DNA of 64,000 bases from Siderastrea radians (taxonomy: Eukaryota; Cnidaria; Anthozoa; Scleractinia; Rhizangiidae), in the NCBI GenBank assembly GCA_964017195.1, contig OZ024887.1:63403811-63467810 (forward strand), written 5' to 3'. Both the position numbers and the translations under genes were made by a program. The notes beneath the pieces were generated by a model. It made no database searches and was not told the DNA's origin. It saw only the letters and a program-made list of their open reading frames with translations. Position 1 is the stretch's first letter. Each line of letters begins with the position of its first letter. Shown here one piece after another: positions 12,169 to 24,300 of the stretch.

Positions 12169-14512
12169 CTCGTTGAAGGAAAGCGAGGACGGACAACTTC
12201 TGACGATTAAAAAGTTAAAAAATTTAATAAAAAATAAAAACGTTTCGGTCTTAGACCTTCATCAGTTACATGAAAAATTAAACTTATCAAATCTACCTAA
12301 ATAAGATTACAGAACAAAACAAGACGCAAAATACAATTCAACGCTATGAGTTACGTAACCGGCGTAATTATAACAATACTAAAACGAGGATAAGTGACGC
12401 TAACATTCAAATATAAAAACAATGTAGTACAACGATTATATAACGAAAAAAGGAAAAATAAACAATACTAACAATTAAACGTAATTACAAGGTGTAGATA
12501 CAGGTACAACACTAGATAAATGAACGATACAAGGCAAAAATATAACAAAAGACCGGAAATATGCTGCTATAAAAATAAATAACAAAAGATGACAGATAAG
12601 ACTAAAAACTAAAAACTGCTAATTCAAAAAAGATGACATTTGCAAAGCGGCAAAAGAAAGGGCAGTCAAAAGGAAAGCAACCTACGTTTACGCAAACATG
12701 GATCATACCAAAATCCCAAATCGAGGCCTTTGGAGCCCCAAAGGGCCGATAGACAACAAAATCCCTGGGGGGGCCTTAAACAATAATGACCGTAATAAGT
12801 TCCCCGAACAGGGCCTTTGAGTATACCCAACACCTAAGAGGCTGACAAAATCCAAGAAAAGGGCCTTTGAACGGCCATATATCGCAAACAAAGAATCGCA
12901 AAAAAGAAAATTAATTATAACAAATTCTATTCCTAGAATGAAATTCTTTTCTTTTATTTAAACCATGGGGTGCTAAAGAGAATAGCTGAGCACTCCAATA
13001 AGCCTCCTTTGTAATTAAAAGCCTGTCGATCTCATCCGAGTTGTTTGGGGCCTGCACCTGATCAATACATTGAAACGAAAAATCATCTAAAATGTGTGAA
13101 GTTTTGTTGAAATGCACTGCTACTTCACAAGTTGTTTTGTTTGTGAGCATAGCAGACTTGTGATTACGAAACCTAATTCGAAAATCAGTGGTTGTAGATC
13201 CTATGTATTGCAAACGACATTTCTTGCAAGAAACCAAATAAATCACATTTTTAGAATCACAAGAAAGTCTTGAATGAATGGTGTATTTTTTGCCCGTCTG
13301 CAAGCTAAGAAATGATTTGGATTCAACAAAGAAATTTCGACAAAGATCGCATCTATTCCTTTCGCATTTGAAACAGCCATTGCTTTGTTGAATTGTTTGT
13401 CCCTCTTCGGCGGTTTTAAAACGAGATGGTGCCAATAATTCTTTAAGATTTTTTGACCTACGAAAAGATGGTATGATAGAGCCTGGAGGGAAAAGTTCTT
13501 TTAATTTGGGGTTGGATTGTAAAATCAACAAATGCTTTCTAATTATGTTGCCCACGTTCGGTAAATTTGGATTAAATGTCAATACGAATGGAAATAATTT
13601 CTTCGCTTCTTTTCCACGTGTCCTGAGTAAATCATTTCTAGAAATGGCGGAGGCTTTGGAGAATTGATCATTGACTAATTTAGAGGGATAACCCTGGTTA
13701 ACAAGGTATCCTTTGTACTCGGCTGTTCTCTTGGCAAGGAAAATTTCTTCAGAGCAATTTCTTTTCAATCTTGTGGCTACTCCAAAAGGAATAGCCTTGA
13801 AGACATGCTTGGGATGGCAGCTGGAAGGTGGAAGATATAAATGACTGTCTGTAGGTTTAGAATAAACGTCAGTCCTAATAAACCCATCGACAAGGTGTAG
13901 AGTAAGGTCTAGTACATGAAGCTCGTGCTCAGAAAAAACTAACTCGAATTTAATAGTAGGGTATAGAGAATTAATGTACTCAGTAAATTGATGTAAGGCA
14001 GGAAGGCCTTGCTGCCAAAGATCAAAAACGTCGTCACGATATCGCCACCACAGGGACGGCTTTATCGGACCGGAAAATTTAGCTCTAAGATCAATTTCGC
14101 CCATGGCTAAATCGGCATAACTACAAGCATTCTTCGGACCCATAGCCGTGCCATGGATCTGAAGAAAGAAATTCTCCTTGAAAACAGAATGGTTGCTTTT
14201 CAAACAAATTTTCACAGCTTCTAATATGCAAGTCGTGGATGGGAGTTTGTTTTCCCTTGCATTCAAAGCCTTCCTAACTGCAGTAAGACCAAGTTTGTTA
14301 TCAATGTTAGGGAACATTGAAACAACATCCCACGAAACCAGTAAGGTGCCAGTTGGAAAAGGGCCCCTCGTGTTAAGATCTTCTATTTTGTTAAGCAAGT
14401 CGGTAGTATCCTTAATAAATGATGGTAATTTACGGGCAAGTGGTTGCAAATAAAATTCGGTAAAGGCCGACAAGTTTTCAATTGCCGTGCCACAACACCG
14501 TTGTCGTGCCAC
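12169..14512 (-). mobile_element. Penelope-like retroelement, 5'-truncated copy on the minus strand
   Basis: The end near 12169 holds CGTTGAAGGAAAGCGAGGAC, and 12241-12265 read on the minus strand is CTGATGA, a GGTC-TAA-GACC hairpin, then GAAACG: a clean hammerhead core. The coding part follows to the right. The copy stops at about 14512, where it meets an inverted partial copy. The 5' half of the element, including the N-terminal part of the reverse transcriptase, is missing. Confidence 0.85.
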
Positions 14513-14536
14513 AATTATTTCCATTCGTATTGACAT
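12911..14536 (-). CDS. Penelope-like reverse transcriptase with GIY-YIG endonuclease, N-terminally truncated
   Basis: The frame gives 541 residues. Motif A is SWDVVSMFPNI near residue 68, motif B GTAMGPKNACSYADLAMG near 129, and the catalytic box RYRDDVFDLW near 164. A CxxC...CxxC zinc site (CFKCERNRCDLC) follows near 389, then a GIY-YIG nuclease with VIYLVSCKKC, QYIGSTTTDF and RIRFRNHKSAM near 430-465. This order is that of Penelope-like elements, which prime from nicks made by GIY-YIG. The first eight or so residues come from the junction with the inverted copy, so the start is not native; full-length family proteins are several hundred residues longer. The frame is otherwise open, suggesting a recent insertion. 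Confidence 0.9.
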   Translation of the reverse strand: MSIRMEIIVARQRCCGTAIENLSAFTEFYLQPLARKLPSFIKDTTDLLNKIEDLNTRGPFPTGTLLVSWDVVSMFPNIDNKLGLTAVRKALNARENKLPSTTCILEAVKICLKSNHSVFKENFFLQIHGTAMGPKNACSYADLAMGEIDLRAKFSGPIKPSLWWRYRDDVFDLWQQGLPALHQFTEYINSLYPTIKFELVFSEHELHVLDLTLHLVDGFIRTDVYSKPTDSHLYLPPSSCHPKHVFKAIPFGVATRLKRNCSEEIFLAKRTAEYKGYLVNQGYPSKLVNDQFSKASAISRNDLLRTRGKEAKKLFPFVLTFNPNLPNVGNIIRKHLLILQSNPKLKELFPPGSIIPSFRRSKNLKELLAPSRFKTAEEGQTIQQSNGCFKCERNRCDLCRNFFVESKSFLSLQTGKKYTIHSRLSCDSKNVIYLVSCKKCRLQYIGSTTTDFRIRFRNHKSAMLTNKTTCEVAVHFNKTSHILDDFSFQCIDQVQAPNNSDEIDRLLITKEAYWSAQLFSLAPHGLNKRKEFHSRNRICYN

Positions 14537-15201
14537 TTAATCCAAATTTACCGAACGTGGGCAACATAATTAGAAAGCATTTGTTGATTTTACAATCCAA
14601 CCCCAAATTAAAAGAACTTTTCCCTCCAGGCTCTATCATACCATCTTTTCGTAGGTCAAAAAATCTTAAAGAATTATTGGCACCATCTCGTTTTAAAACC
14701 GCCGAAGAGGGACAAACAATTCAACAAAGCAATGGCTGTTTCAAATGCGAAAGGAATAGATGCGATCTTTGTCGAAATTTCTTTGTTGAATCCAAATCAT
14801 TTCTTAGCTTGCAGACGGGCAAAAAATACACCATTCATTCAAGACTTTCTTGTGATTCTAAAAATGTGATTTATTTGGTTTCTTGCAAGAAATGTCGTTT
14901 GCAATACATAGGATCTACAACCACTGATTTTCGAATTAGGTTTCGTAATCACAAGTCTGCTATGCTCACAAACAAAACAACTTGTGAAGTAGCAGTGCAT
15001 TTCAACAAAACTTCACACATTTTAGATGATTTTTCGTTTCAATGTATTGATCAGGTGCAGGCCCCAAACAACTCGGATGAGATCGACAGGCTTTTAATTA
15101 CAAAGGAGGCTTATTGGAGTGCTCAGCTATTCTCTTTAGCACCCCATGGTTTAAATAAAAGAAAAGAATTTCATTCTAGGAATAGAATTTGTTATAATTA
15201 A
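14482..15201 (+). pseudogene. C-terminal fragment of the same Penelope-like polyprotein, inverted copy
   Basis: From about 14513 this frame repeats the last ~235 residues of the minus-strand protein (FNPNLPNVGNIIRKHLL to NRICYN), with no residue change that I can see. It keeps the zinc site and the GIY-YIG domain but has no polymerase motifs. The first dozen residues come from across the junction. It is a truncated inverted partner, not an independent gene. Confidence 0.85.
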
Positions 15202-15943
15202 TTTTCTTTTTTGCGATTCTTTGTTTGCGATATATGGCCGTTCAAAGGCCCTTTTCTTGGATTTTGTCAGCCTCTTAGGTGTTGGGTATACTCAAAGGCC
15301 CTGTTCGGGGAACTTATTACGGTCATTATTGTTTAAGGCCCCCCCAGGGATTTTGTTGTCTATCGGCCCTTTGGGGCTCCAAAGGCCTCGATTTGGGATT
15401 TTGGTATGATCCATGTTTGCGTAAACGTAGGTTGCTTTCCTTTTGACTGCCCTTTCTTTTGCCGCTTTGCAAATGTCATCTTTTTTGAATTAGCAGTTTT
15501 TAGTTTTTAGTCTTATCTGTCATCTTTTGTTATTTATTTTTATAGCAGCATATTTCCGGTCTTTTGTTATATTTTTGCCTTGTATCGTTCATTTATCTAG
15601 TGTTGTACCTGTATCTACACCTTGTAATTACGTTTAATTGTTAGTATTGTTTATTTTTCCTTTTTTCGTTATATAATCGTTGTACTACATTGTTTTTATA
15701 TTTGAATGTTAGCGTCACTTATCCTCGTTTTAGTATTGTTATAATTACGCCGGTTACGTAACTCATAGCGTTGAATTGTATTTTGCGTCTTGTTTTGTTC
15801 TGTAATCTTATTTAGGTAGATTTGATAAGTTTAATTTTTCATGTAACTGATGAAGGTCTAAGACCGAAACGTTTTTATTTTTTATTAAATTTTTTAACTT
15901 TTTAATCGTCAGAAGTTGTCCGTCCTCGCTTTCCTTCAACGAG
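14513..15943 (+). mobile_element. Penelope-like element, shorter inverted copy
   Basis: Reverse-complement match to 12169-13600, including the untranslated 3' region and the hammerhead core at 15847-15871. It ends with GTCCTCGCTTTCCTTCAACG, the mirror of the left end. Head-to-head truncated copies are a known configuration for Penelope-like elements. Confidence 0.85.
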
Positions 15944-16034
15944 TTTTAATTCCATGCAGTGAGGCTTGGACTGTGAATCTTTGATCCTCCTGACGCAGTG
16001 GCATTCTTTGTTGGCCTGAGGCAACCATTAACTG

Positions 16035-16038
<4 letters not shown>

Positions 16039-16088
<50 letters not shown>
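16039..16088. repeat. (TA)n microsatellite, left border of tRNA-like palindrome
   Basis: About 25 TA units. A matching tract is found at 17094-17161 on the other side of the palindrome. Confidence 0.9.
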
Positions 16089-16093
<5 letters not shown>

Positions 16094-16158
16094 CACAAAT
16101 GAACTTAAACCAGTCAAAGAAAGAATAAACAAACACAAAGTGAAAACCCTAAAAATTG

Positions 16159-16228
16159 TCCTGAACGGGATTTGAACCCGCGTCCTCGACTTTCTAGTGC
16201 CGATGTGTTAACCACTACACCATCAGGA
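16159..16228 (-). tRNA. tRNA-like sequence, probably tRNA-derived repeat
   Basis: Seventy bases. The acceptor stem TCCTGAT pairs six of seven with TTCAGGA; the D arm is GTGT/ACAC, the T arm GCGGG/CCCGT, and the B box GGTTCAAATCC is intact. The anticodon stem (TCGGC/GTCGA) encloses an eight-base loop ACTAGAAA instead of seven, with no clear anticodon. Internal promoter boxes are present, but this looks like the head of a SINE-type repeat rather than a working tRNA gene. Confidence 0.5.
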
Positions 16229-16414
16229 CGACCACGCAACAACGCAGCCGAACTTAAGGCTTTATGGCTCACGGGCCTCCCGACAAATTTTAGTGTTTTC
16301 ACAGGAGCTGACTGGAAGGCTTGTAGGCCTTTTTGACGAATATAAATAACACTAATGAACTTAAACCGGTCAAAGAAAGAATAAACAAACACAAAGTGAA
16401 AACCCTAAAAATTG

Positions 16415-16484
16415 TCCTGAACGGGATTTGAACCCGCGTCCTCGACTTTCTAGTGCCGATGTGTTAACCACTACACCATCAGGA
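16415..16484 (-). tRNA. tRNA-like sequence, second unit
   Basis: Same 70-base sequence as at 16159-16228, offset by one 256-bp unit. The eight-base anticodon loop is the same, so the same caution applies. Confidence 0.5.
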
Positions 16485-16698
16485 CGACCACGCAACAACG
16501 CAGCCGAACTTAAGGCTTTATGGCTCACGGGCCTCCCGACAAATTTTAGTGTTTTCACAGGAGCTGACTGGAAGGCTTGTAGGCCTTTTTGACGAATATA
16601 AATAACACTAATGAACTTAAACCGGTCAAAGAAAGAATAAACAAACACAAAGTGAAAACCCTAAAGCCTTAAGTTCGGCTGCGTTGTTGCGTGGTCGT

Positions 16699-16768
16699 CC
16701 TGATGGTGTAGTGGTTAACACATCGGCACTAGAAAGTCGAGGACGCGGGTTCAAATCCCGTTCAGGAC
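16699..16768 (+). tRNA. tRNA-like sequence, third unit (mirror copy)
   Basis: Plus-strand copy: TCCTGATGGTGTAGTGG at the 5' end and GTTCAAATCCCGTTCAGGA at the 3' end. It is the first unit on the mirrored side of the palindrome. Confidence 0.5.
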
Positions 16769-16954
16769 AATTTTTAGGGTTTTCACTTTGTGTTTGTTTA
16801 TTCTTTCTTTGACCGGTTTAAGTTCATTAGTGTTATTTATATTCGTCAAAAAGGCCTACAAGCCTTCCAGTCAGCTCCTGTGAAAACACTAAAATTTGTC
16901 GGGAGGCCCGTGAGCCATAAAGCCTTAAGTTCGGCTGCGTTGTTGCGTGGTCGT

Positions 16955-17024
16955 CCTGATGGTGTAGTGGTTAACACATCGGCACTAGAAAGTCGAGGAC
17001 GCGGGTTCAAATCCCGTTCAGGAC
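16955..17024 (+). tRNA. tRNA-like sequence, fourth unit (mirror copy)
   Basis: Identical to the third copy and 256 bp further on. Confidence 0.5.
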
Positions 17025-17088
17025 AATTTTTAGGGTTTTCACTTTGTGTTTGTTTATTCTTTCTTTGACCGGTTTAAGTTCATTAGTG

Positions 17089-17093
<5 letters not shown>

Positions 17094-17161
<68 letters not shown>
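17094..17161. repeat. (TA)n microsatellite, right border of tRNA-like palindrome
   Basis: About 34 TA units directly after the last tRNA-like unit. Confidence 0.9.
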
Positions 17162-17164
<3 letters not shown>

Positions 17165-17708
17165 ACGATACTTCTCTTGTAGTGCCTTAGAATTCAACTA
17201 GAATGGAATACAAATAATTTAAAAACAAGGACAGTATCTGCAGTAGTTCAAGTGAACTCGCTATTTGCGTTCACAATTAGCAAAATCTGGTCCCTGAATC
17301 ACAGAAATGGTACACAAATGAAGTTATCCTGACGTGTCAATGCTTCTGTCTGTACTTTTGGAGGAAACTTTTCAAATATACGGAACGGAATAATCACCTG
17401 AATTTTCTTTTTCACGATCGAATGTTTTGTCACGCAAGATCGAGAGAAAATATGGCGAGACCAGTAAATTTGCATGGAAGACCGCTCGACGGATGTACTA
17501 TTTTCGGATCCGTCCCCCAAAGAAACGCACGGTTCATGAATCCTAAAACTCCGGATTTAGATTTGATCTGATGTATCCACTCGGAGTGTGGATTCTTCAG
17601 ATCACTAATCCCTGATTAATCCATTTTCGGATTGAGGTAAAGAAACGCAAAATTCGTTTTTGGATACAAGAATCCGGATTTGGATTTTCCCAAAGAAACG
17701 CACCCTTA

Positions 17709-19050
17709 TTCTCTCCGTTCAGAGATCGTTCTCCCATTTTTGCTGGCTAGTACTCCACTAGTGAGGTCACCCTCAGTCCAATCTTCCCAGCATCTCACAA
17801 ACCGTTCGAGGATCCAGAAGAAAGAACGAAAGAACTCGAAGTGAGAAGGTTTCAAAAGGCTAGTTAGTTATAATTGAGCTCGTTTTTTTCCCATGGACCT
17901 CAATGCTATATTTACCACTGCAAACAATACATCAGTTACAACTATATAAACCTGTCATATTATCATAACCAGGTACTAAATGGGAACTTAATTAATTATT
18001 TCCTAAGGGTATCCACCAGGAGAGGGATATTCGTGAGTGTTTTGAGTGCATTTTTAGTGTGCCTTAAGGGGCTGTATCAAGGGGATTTGCTCGCGTTTTG
18101 CCTATGCCTAAATTATGATTTTACTTTGCTCACAGACAAAATGCTTCTGGAACACGAGAAGGGAGACATCAAGGGAATTTTCGCAAGGAGTGCAAACCGT
18201 AATAAGTTTTTCAATGATTTTTGCAAGATACTGGCACAGAACTTGAAGCTTTCGGTTGTAATCCATTTCCACTCTGGCCATCTGTGGCCAAGAACACTTA
18301 TTAATAGTTTCACTGAATTAGTATGTTGTGTGAACAAAAACTGGACCATTATTTTTAGATTCTCATTTATGCTACGTGACTATTGGCTTTTCAAAGTGTT
18401 GCAAACGCGAGCAGAATCCCTGTGATACTGCTCCTTTAAACATCAGCTGATAATAAGTTACGGTAATTTAACACCCGCACCAAATCCGCCCACCACCAGA
18501 GGATCGGTGACCCTGTGCTCTAAGAGCAGGGCAATAAAAAGGGATATTTCCAGGACTAAGTGAAAGATAGTTTAAAAAAACCGGCGATGCCGAGGAACGC
18601 ACCTGACTTTAAGAGCTGACTTTTACGAAGCCAATAAATCGACGGGCTTACAAGTTCTTGTGCTTTTCTTAAGCCAAGGAATCATTTCGCGCTCTGCTTC
18701 ACTTGGGAAATTTTTACTCCAAACGGGAGTGGGATTCGCTAAGGGTTCTATGGAAGTTCTGATCAAAACGTCGCTCCCGTGTGGCCTGTAATGCTTTTAA
18801 AAGCACTCACAGCATTGACTCTCATGTGCTGTCAAAGAGTTGAACTCTCGTCAACTCTCACGTTTGGACCGGGTAAAAATCCGAGTATTGAATCTGCTCA
18901 AATCTCAAATCTCTAGAAGTTCAAAATCTAACTTTTGCGTGGTCTGTATTGTCATGAACTCTCATTGAGCGACCTCATATGCTGTCAAAGAGTTTAATTT
19001 TCTCTATGATCTTAGTTCCCGTTTTTCCCGCCTTTCAATCAGCTTTGACT
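17709..19050. other. Intergenic; no gene recognised
   Basis: Includes a 183-codon plus-strand frame at 17874-18425 without any domain signature. Its wording (GTGCCTTAAGGGGCTGT) resembles the non-coding 7690-8020 segment, so it is more likely a repeat than a gene. Confidence 0.4.
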
Positions 19051-21280
19051 TCACTTCAGAAAAATGTAACAAAACGCTTTTGTGTGACGTATTCCATTGT
19101 CTGGAACGTATTCTACTTCATTTCCACATGAGTTAGTTCCGTCTTGACCTGACAAGTCTCCTCCAGTTCCAAACCCGATTCTCGAGTCACAGGAAAAACA
19201 ATGGTCCTCGTCATTTGTGAGTATTCCAATCCTCGCAAGGGCATGATTAGGAAAATCGCTTATTGGCGGATCAACATTGAACCCTTCCATCTCACAGTTG
19301 ACCTGAAGAGAAGAGTTATCAATCAAAGATTTCCAAGCACTTCTTCCCAGGTTTAGCTGAGTGTACCCTCCGTTGGCCAGCAGTGAATAAAGCGATGGGG
19401 CAGCATGGTCGATCATGAGCCAATTTGTGACGCCGTTTACTTTCATTCCAACGCACAGTGTGGTAAAAGACGTGCTCCAGTAGCTTGGAAGTTTTGTCTC
19501 CACCTCATCGAGTCCTGATAAGCCTCCCTGGAGATTGAATGGTTGTTTGTTGGTCCAGTGCTCGGAGCTGTAGAGGAACGTGGTCTAAAAAACATACACG
19601 TTTCATCAAAACTAACCTGGTCTTTTACCACAAGTAATACTGCACAATCAGACATGTTAATGTTAAAAGTGGGATCCGGAAGAAGGTAAGGAAGTCTTGA
19701 AGGTAGATGCGAAAATGCTTTTGCCTTGCATTTATTCACCTTTTTCCTTTGCTAAGAACATCAGCCCTTTGGGTGTTACTTTCTTTGCCTAGGTTCTCCA
19801 CTGAGTAATAAATAATTAAATTTCGATTTAATTAGCATGAAATTCTTTTTATACCGTAGAGTAGAGGCACAAGGGGGTGTAATGCCAATTCGAGGGTCAG
19901 TGGCTCGAGTGTGGTCTCTTTTGTGGAGTTCTTTTCCTACGACAGGAATCTTTGTTTCACATTGCCTCTCTCTGCATAACAGTTCGTGTTGCGTGCTTGT
20001 ATCACCGTTTGTCAGCACTTTGCGCGTTCTCGACTCTTTAAAGCCTGGGTCCACTTGTTCAAAGCACGAGTAAGCTAACCCAGGAGAAGCGTGAACTTAA
20101 TTGATTCCATTTTGATTACTAATCAATAAAGACTTTTCCAAAACATTTCTTCCCTTCAGTTGTAAATTAGAGTTTTCTTTACCTTAAGCTTAAAATTATC
20201 TTTTAAAAACATTTTCAACAAGCAAAATGAAAACCGTGGTTAACTTTTAATCCTGGATTAGCGTTAATCGGCTTTCAAACAACCGGGCCCTGGACTCCAC
20301 TTTGAATGATGACGTCGTTACAATATGAATCTTGAGTGTGGCGTCATAACGCTAATATCGAATATACCGAAAGACCATAATTACTTTCATTGATTTCACT
20401 GGTTAAACCCCTATATGCATTTGATTGTTGTCTAATGACTGCCAGTGGCAGCCGTTATGTAAAGAAAGCAGAATAAAGGCAGTGAATGTTATACCTGAAA
20501 TCCACTGATTTTCATGGCAAGTGTCCATCCCTCACCACTGCATCCTGGGATTGTGGTCATGTGACAGTAGGCTTGTTGCATCCCTCCCCCCTCAGTGACC
20601 AAGTAATATGGGCCGCTTGGAGATTCCCTGAGAAAACAATCAATATACTGCTTTCAACCTCCCACTTCCAGTTGTAGCACAAACTCAGTTTCTTTATTTG
20701 CATACTTAAACACACTGACAACGTAACAGTCGGCTTGTTGCATACCTCTTCCCTCATCGACTAAGTAATATAATAGAGATTTTTTGCGAAAAGCATTTTA
20801 TTTGTAGGGAATGATCCTTGAAGTGACATCTGCTAATTTCTTTATGATCCATTGTGGAAAAATCACGAATGTTACAACAACTCTCAAAAATTTCTGACGG
20901 TTAACACGGAGGAGGGAAAAATTGTCTACAACTAACAATATCAAAGTTAACAAGGTTTCAACTTACGGAGTATGAGTTAAGACCTCCTCACAGGAAACCG
21001 ATAGGTTAGTGTACCAGTAGCCTTTTCTAGCTAAAGAAACAAACCAAATTAATGTTGTCTAATTCATGAAATCAGTATTTGGTAAATGTAGCATAACTAT
21101 TTCAGTAAATTTGTTATCGGATTGCTCCTACAAGTACCATTTGTTTCTTTTTCCTTTAAGTTTTTTACTTGCTCTTTGATATATCCCACCAGAATAGCTA
21201 CATACTTTGCTAAAATTTACTGTGCCCTGCAATTTTTTCGTTTTTTTTTGTCTTTTCTTACGATGCTTTGCTACTGTGAC

Positions 21281-21367
<87 letters not shown>

Positions 21368-24300
21368 AATGACTGAACTTCATGCCACAGATGCAGATAC
21401 TGACGGGCCGATGCCAGTATCCCAAGGGTGACTTTGCCTTAATTTGAAGATTAACTTGATAATTACGTTACGCTATGTCATAACTGTGGTTACGTTGCCC
21501 CATACAAAACAACAAGTCATTTAATCAAATTAAAAGGAACAAATAAAAGACCAACCTCTGCAATTGTAGCCATCGCCGTCAAATCCCACTTTACAACTAC
21601 AGTTGAAGGAGCCAATTGCATTGAAGCATGTGGCGTGGAAAGAGCAATTATGGGTATTCAAGACGCATTCATCTATGTCTGACAATCAAAATATAAATAG
21701 CTTGTTATCACTTCCTTTTTGATTTCAAATTTATGGATCGATATAAATTAACTAAACAGAAACCTGGCAACCAGGACCCGCTGACAACCAAGCAGTATTT
21801 AATTAATCGAAGAAACAATATCAAACAAACATTGGCAAACGTTAGTTAAACAAACTTTACTCAGACAAAACCACACCAGTATAAATCGAATCTAAAATTG
21901 CTTTTTAGCAAGATGTGTCTAAATTGTAGTCAAACATTTTTCAGCGCTCGACATGCACATTATGTAATTAATTATTAGCCCATCAAATTTTAGGTAGAAT
22001 GTGTGAGTTACGCTCATGTGCATTACTTTGTTGTCTTCAGGTATGAAAGCTGTTGTCACGCCGTCAGATGAATGTTTAACATGCCACAGCTGTACAAAAA
22101 ATAAAACTTTGAAAGGTTTAATCGTACAGTTTCTTTCGCAGTGACCTATGAGCTATGAGTTAGGCGGTTGCCCCCGATAAACAGACATTTCATTTGATTT
22201 ACTGCGTAACGTAATCAGTCTTTAAATCATCATTCTCACCATTTTCACAGTATCTTCCAGTGAATCCAGTTGGACAAATGCAATGAAAACTGTTGTCTCC
22301 CAGAAAACTTGGCTGACATGTGGCATTCTGCGAACACGGGCTGCTACTGCACGGATTCTACCGATAGAAAAGAGGCTTTAAACGATAATTAATCAAGATA
22401 ATCCGCCAGAAAACAGATTTGAAGCCCCTCAGAGTAAAAGAGCAGTGTGCGTCACCCTGCTAGTACGTCGCATGGAACCTCGCTTTACGACCAACCCGTT
22501 AAAATGATTACCCCTTTATTCCGGCAACTTTTTCTTAAACCGAACGACATGAGGTCATTTGCTTATTCTAAAATACTCTAAAAGCAGGGACGATTGTAGA
22601 TGTAAAAGGAGCGCTTTTGACTCGTTACAATTTCCTGGCAAAGTCTAATTATAACGACATTTCCAATATCTCCATTCTGGCATACCAACGGGGGTTCCAA
22701 ATACCCAGTTCCAAACGAACTCCCCCCATCCCGCCCCCAACGCCTGCACCGGACCCCTCTCCCCTCCCCTTCCTTGATTTCGCCCTTAGAATACCGCACT
22801 GTCGTTATACACTGCTGATTCCATTTTGAGTCATTTAACAGTTCGTCACGGGGACATATACCCCTAAGATAGCTGATTGATTTCTTTGTTGTTTCCGGGT
22901 GTAGGCAGCTAAGAGGAAATAAAATACCTTTATTTTTACACGGTTTATTCCTCAGTTACAAAAAGTATTATGCCGGTAGCAGGATAGGGAGAAATTAGAT
23001 GGCAAATACTTAACTAGATCTCTAAACTAAAGCTATGTATGGAAGGTCATACAAGCCAGTTTCATCCCATGATTAAATCAAAGTATACAACGTGCTGTTA
23101 GATTATACTACCTGGTAACATTTCTGTCATATAAAACTGAGCCCAGCAAGATAGCTTAAATTGTGCATTATTTATGCTTAATATATGCGTAAAATTCACT
23201 ACCTTTGTAGCTCTGTACTTGTACCCTGTCTTACTCTTTAAACTTCCCGGATGTTGCTGCCTATCGGCATTGTTCAACTGGCACAACCACCCTTCCACCG
23301 GAAGTAAAGGAACCACGTTGTATGATTGACAGTTATGCTCACGGTAGCAATGGATCTCGCAAGACTCCTCTTTTTTCACGGTTACGTTTCTGATCACGTG
23401 ACCATCTAGTGCTTTTCCGGGAATTACGGGTAAAAATTGTTTTACAAGGCAAACATCCGAAGTGGCTGTAAAATATGAAATAGTTATTCAAAGGACGGTC
23501 TTTAATTTTGCCTTAGTTACTAACATTCAATTTGCAAGCCTAGGCTACAAGAAATAGATTTGTTGTTAACGCTGTTGGTATTTAATCATGCAAGGATTGT
23601 GACAAGATTTCCTCTAAAGAAGAGAAACAAACCAAGGACTTTCTTTTTCTTGTCTCTAAGAGAAACGGATTCAAACTTTTGCTGATCATTAAAAAAACAT
23701 CAATGATCTTTTGGCTATGAGGCTACTACATGTATTTTTAATAGGCTTAAATTTAGCAATTTGGAATATTTCATATTTAGCGAGCGACTTAATTTATCAG
23801 TTTTTTTCAGCATAAGCGAAGAAAGGTCAACTGACGTCGACTCTCAGCGAAAAAGTTAGAAAATCTTAAAAGGAGAAGCACAATAGAAACAGGTCGACGC
23901 TTACAAATTTTGTTTTCTTTTACAACAATGTCTCATAAGGTCACTTTAGTGTTGAAGACGAGGAACAAGAGAGAGTTGGGGATGATATCAAAGAAATTGT
24001 GGATTTCAACTAGGTGGGGGAACAAGTTCGGGAAAAGTGTAAATTAATGTTTTCAAAACATAGAAGCCAGAAGGTTTCTGGTTAGCTCAAATATTCTAAA
24101 TTTTAACTTAACTTTAGGCCTTAACATTGGAAGTAATTTTCATAAACAGGTGCCACATTATGACAGTTTAAAATTCTTCATTTACAATTGGGATTGACAT
24201 GCATCACGCCACGCTAAATGCCAATTTTGAAGTTTCTGCTGTGGACTAGGGAATATTCAGCTTTTGAAAGCAACGTTGTTGAATACAGGTGAAATTAGAA

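Larger units (their letters stand above)
16089..17093. repeat. Palindromic array of four ~256-bp tRNA-like units
   Basis: Two direct copies on the minus strand (unit spacing 256 bp) are followed by two mirrored copies on the plus strand, with the centre near 16665. Each unit holds one tRNA-like segment, an AAGGCCTACAAGCC motif and a common AACACTAATGAACTTAAACC border. An apparent 92-residue frame recurs in the units on the strand of each tRNA-like segment, but it reads straight through that segment and is not a real protein. Confidence 0.85.
12010..17705. mobile_element. PIF/Harbinger-like element split by nested insertions
   Basis: Left end GGGTGCGTTTCTTTGGGA at 12010 and right end TCCCAAAGAAACGCACCC at 17705 are inverted copies, and both are bordered by TTA (12007-12009, 17706-17708). 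Between them lie a Penelope-like pair and a tRNA-like palindrome, so the two ends are now 5.7 kb apart. A second end-like sequence (CCCCCAAAGAAACGCACGG) at 17515-17533 suggests two family members landed here. No transposase was seen; the host element is probably non-autonomous. Confidence 0.6.

Noticed and set aside
16114..17068. A 92-residue frame that recurs three times with the same sequence
   Set aside because: It reads through the tRNA-like segments of the palindromic units on the strand of each copy; the repetition comes from the DNA repeat, not from a protein family.
17874..18425. 183-residue open frame
   Set aside because: No domain, no signal peptide of note, and similarity to non-coding sequence near 7690-8020.
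21122..21431. Poly-Asp and poly-Met proteins
   Set aside because: Produced by the GAT/GAC microsatellite inside an intron of the PAN-EGF gene.
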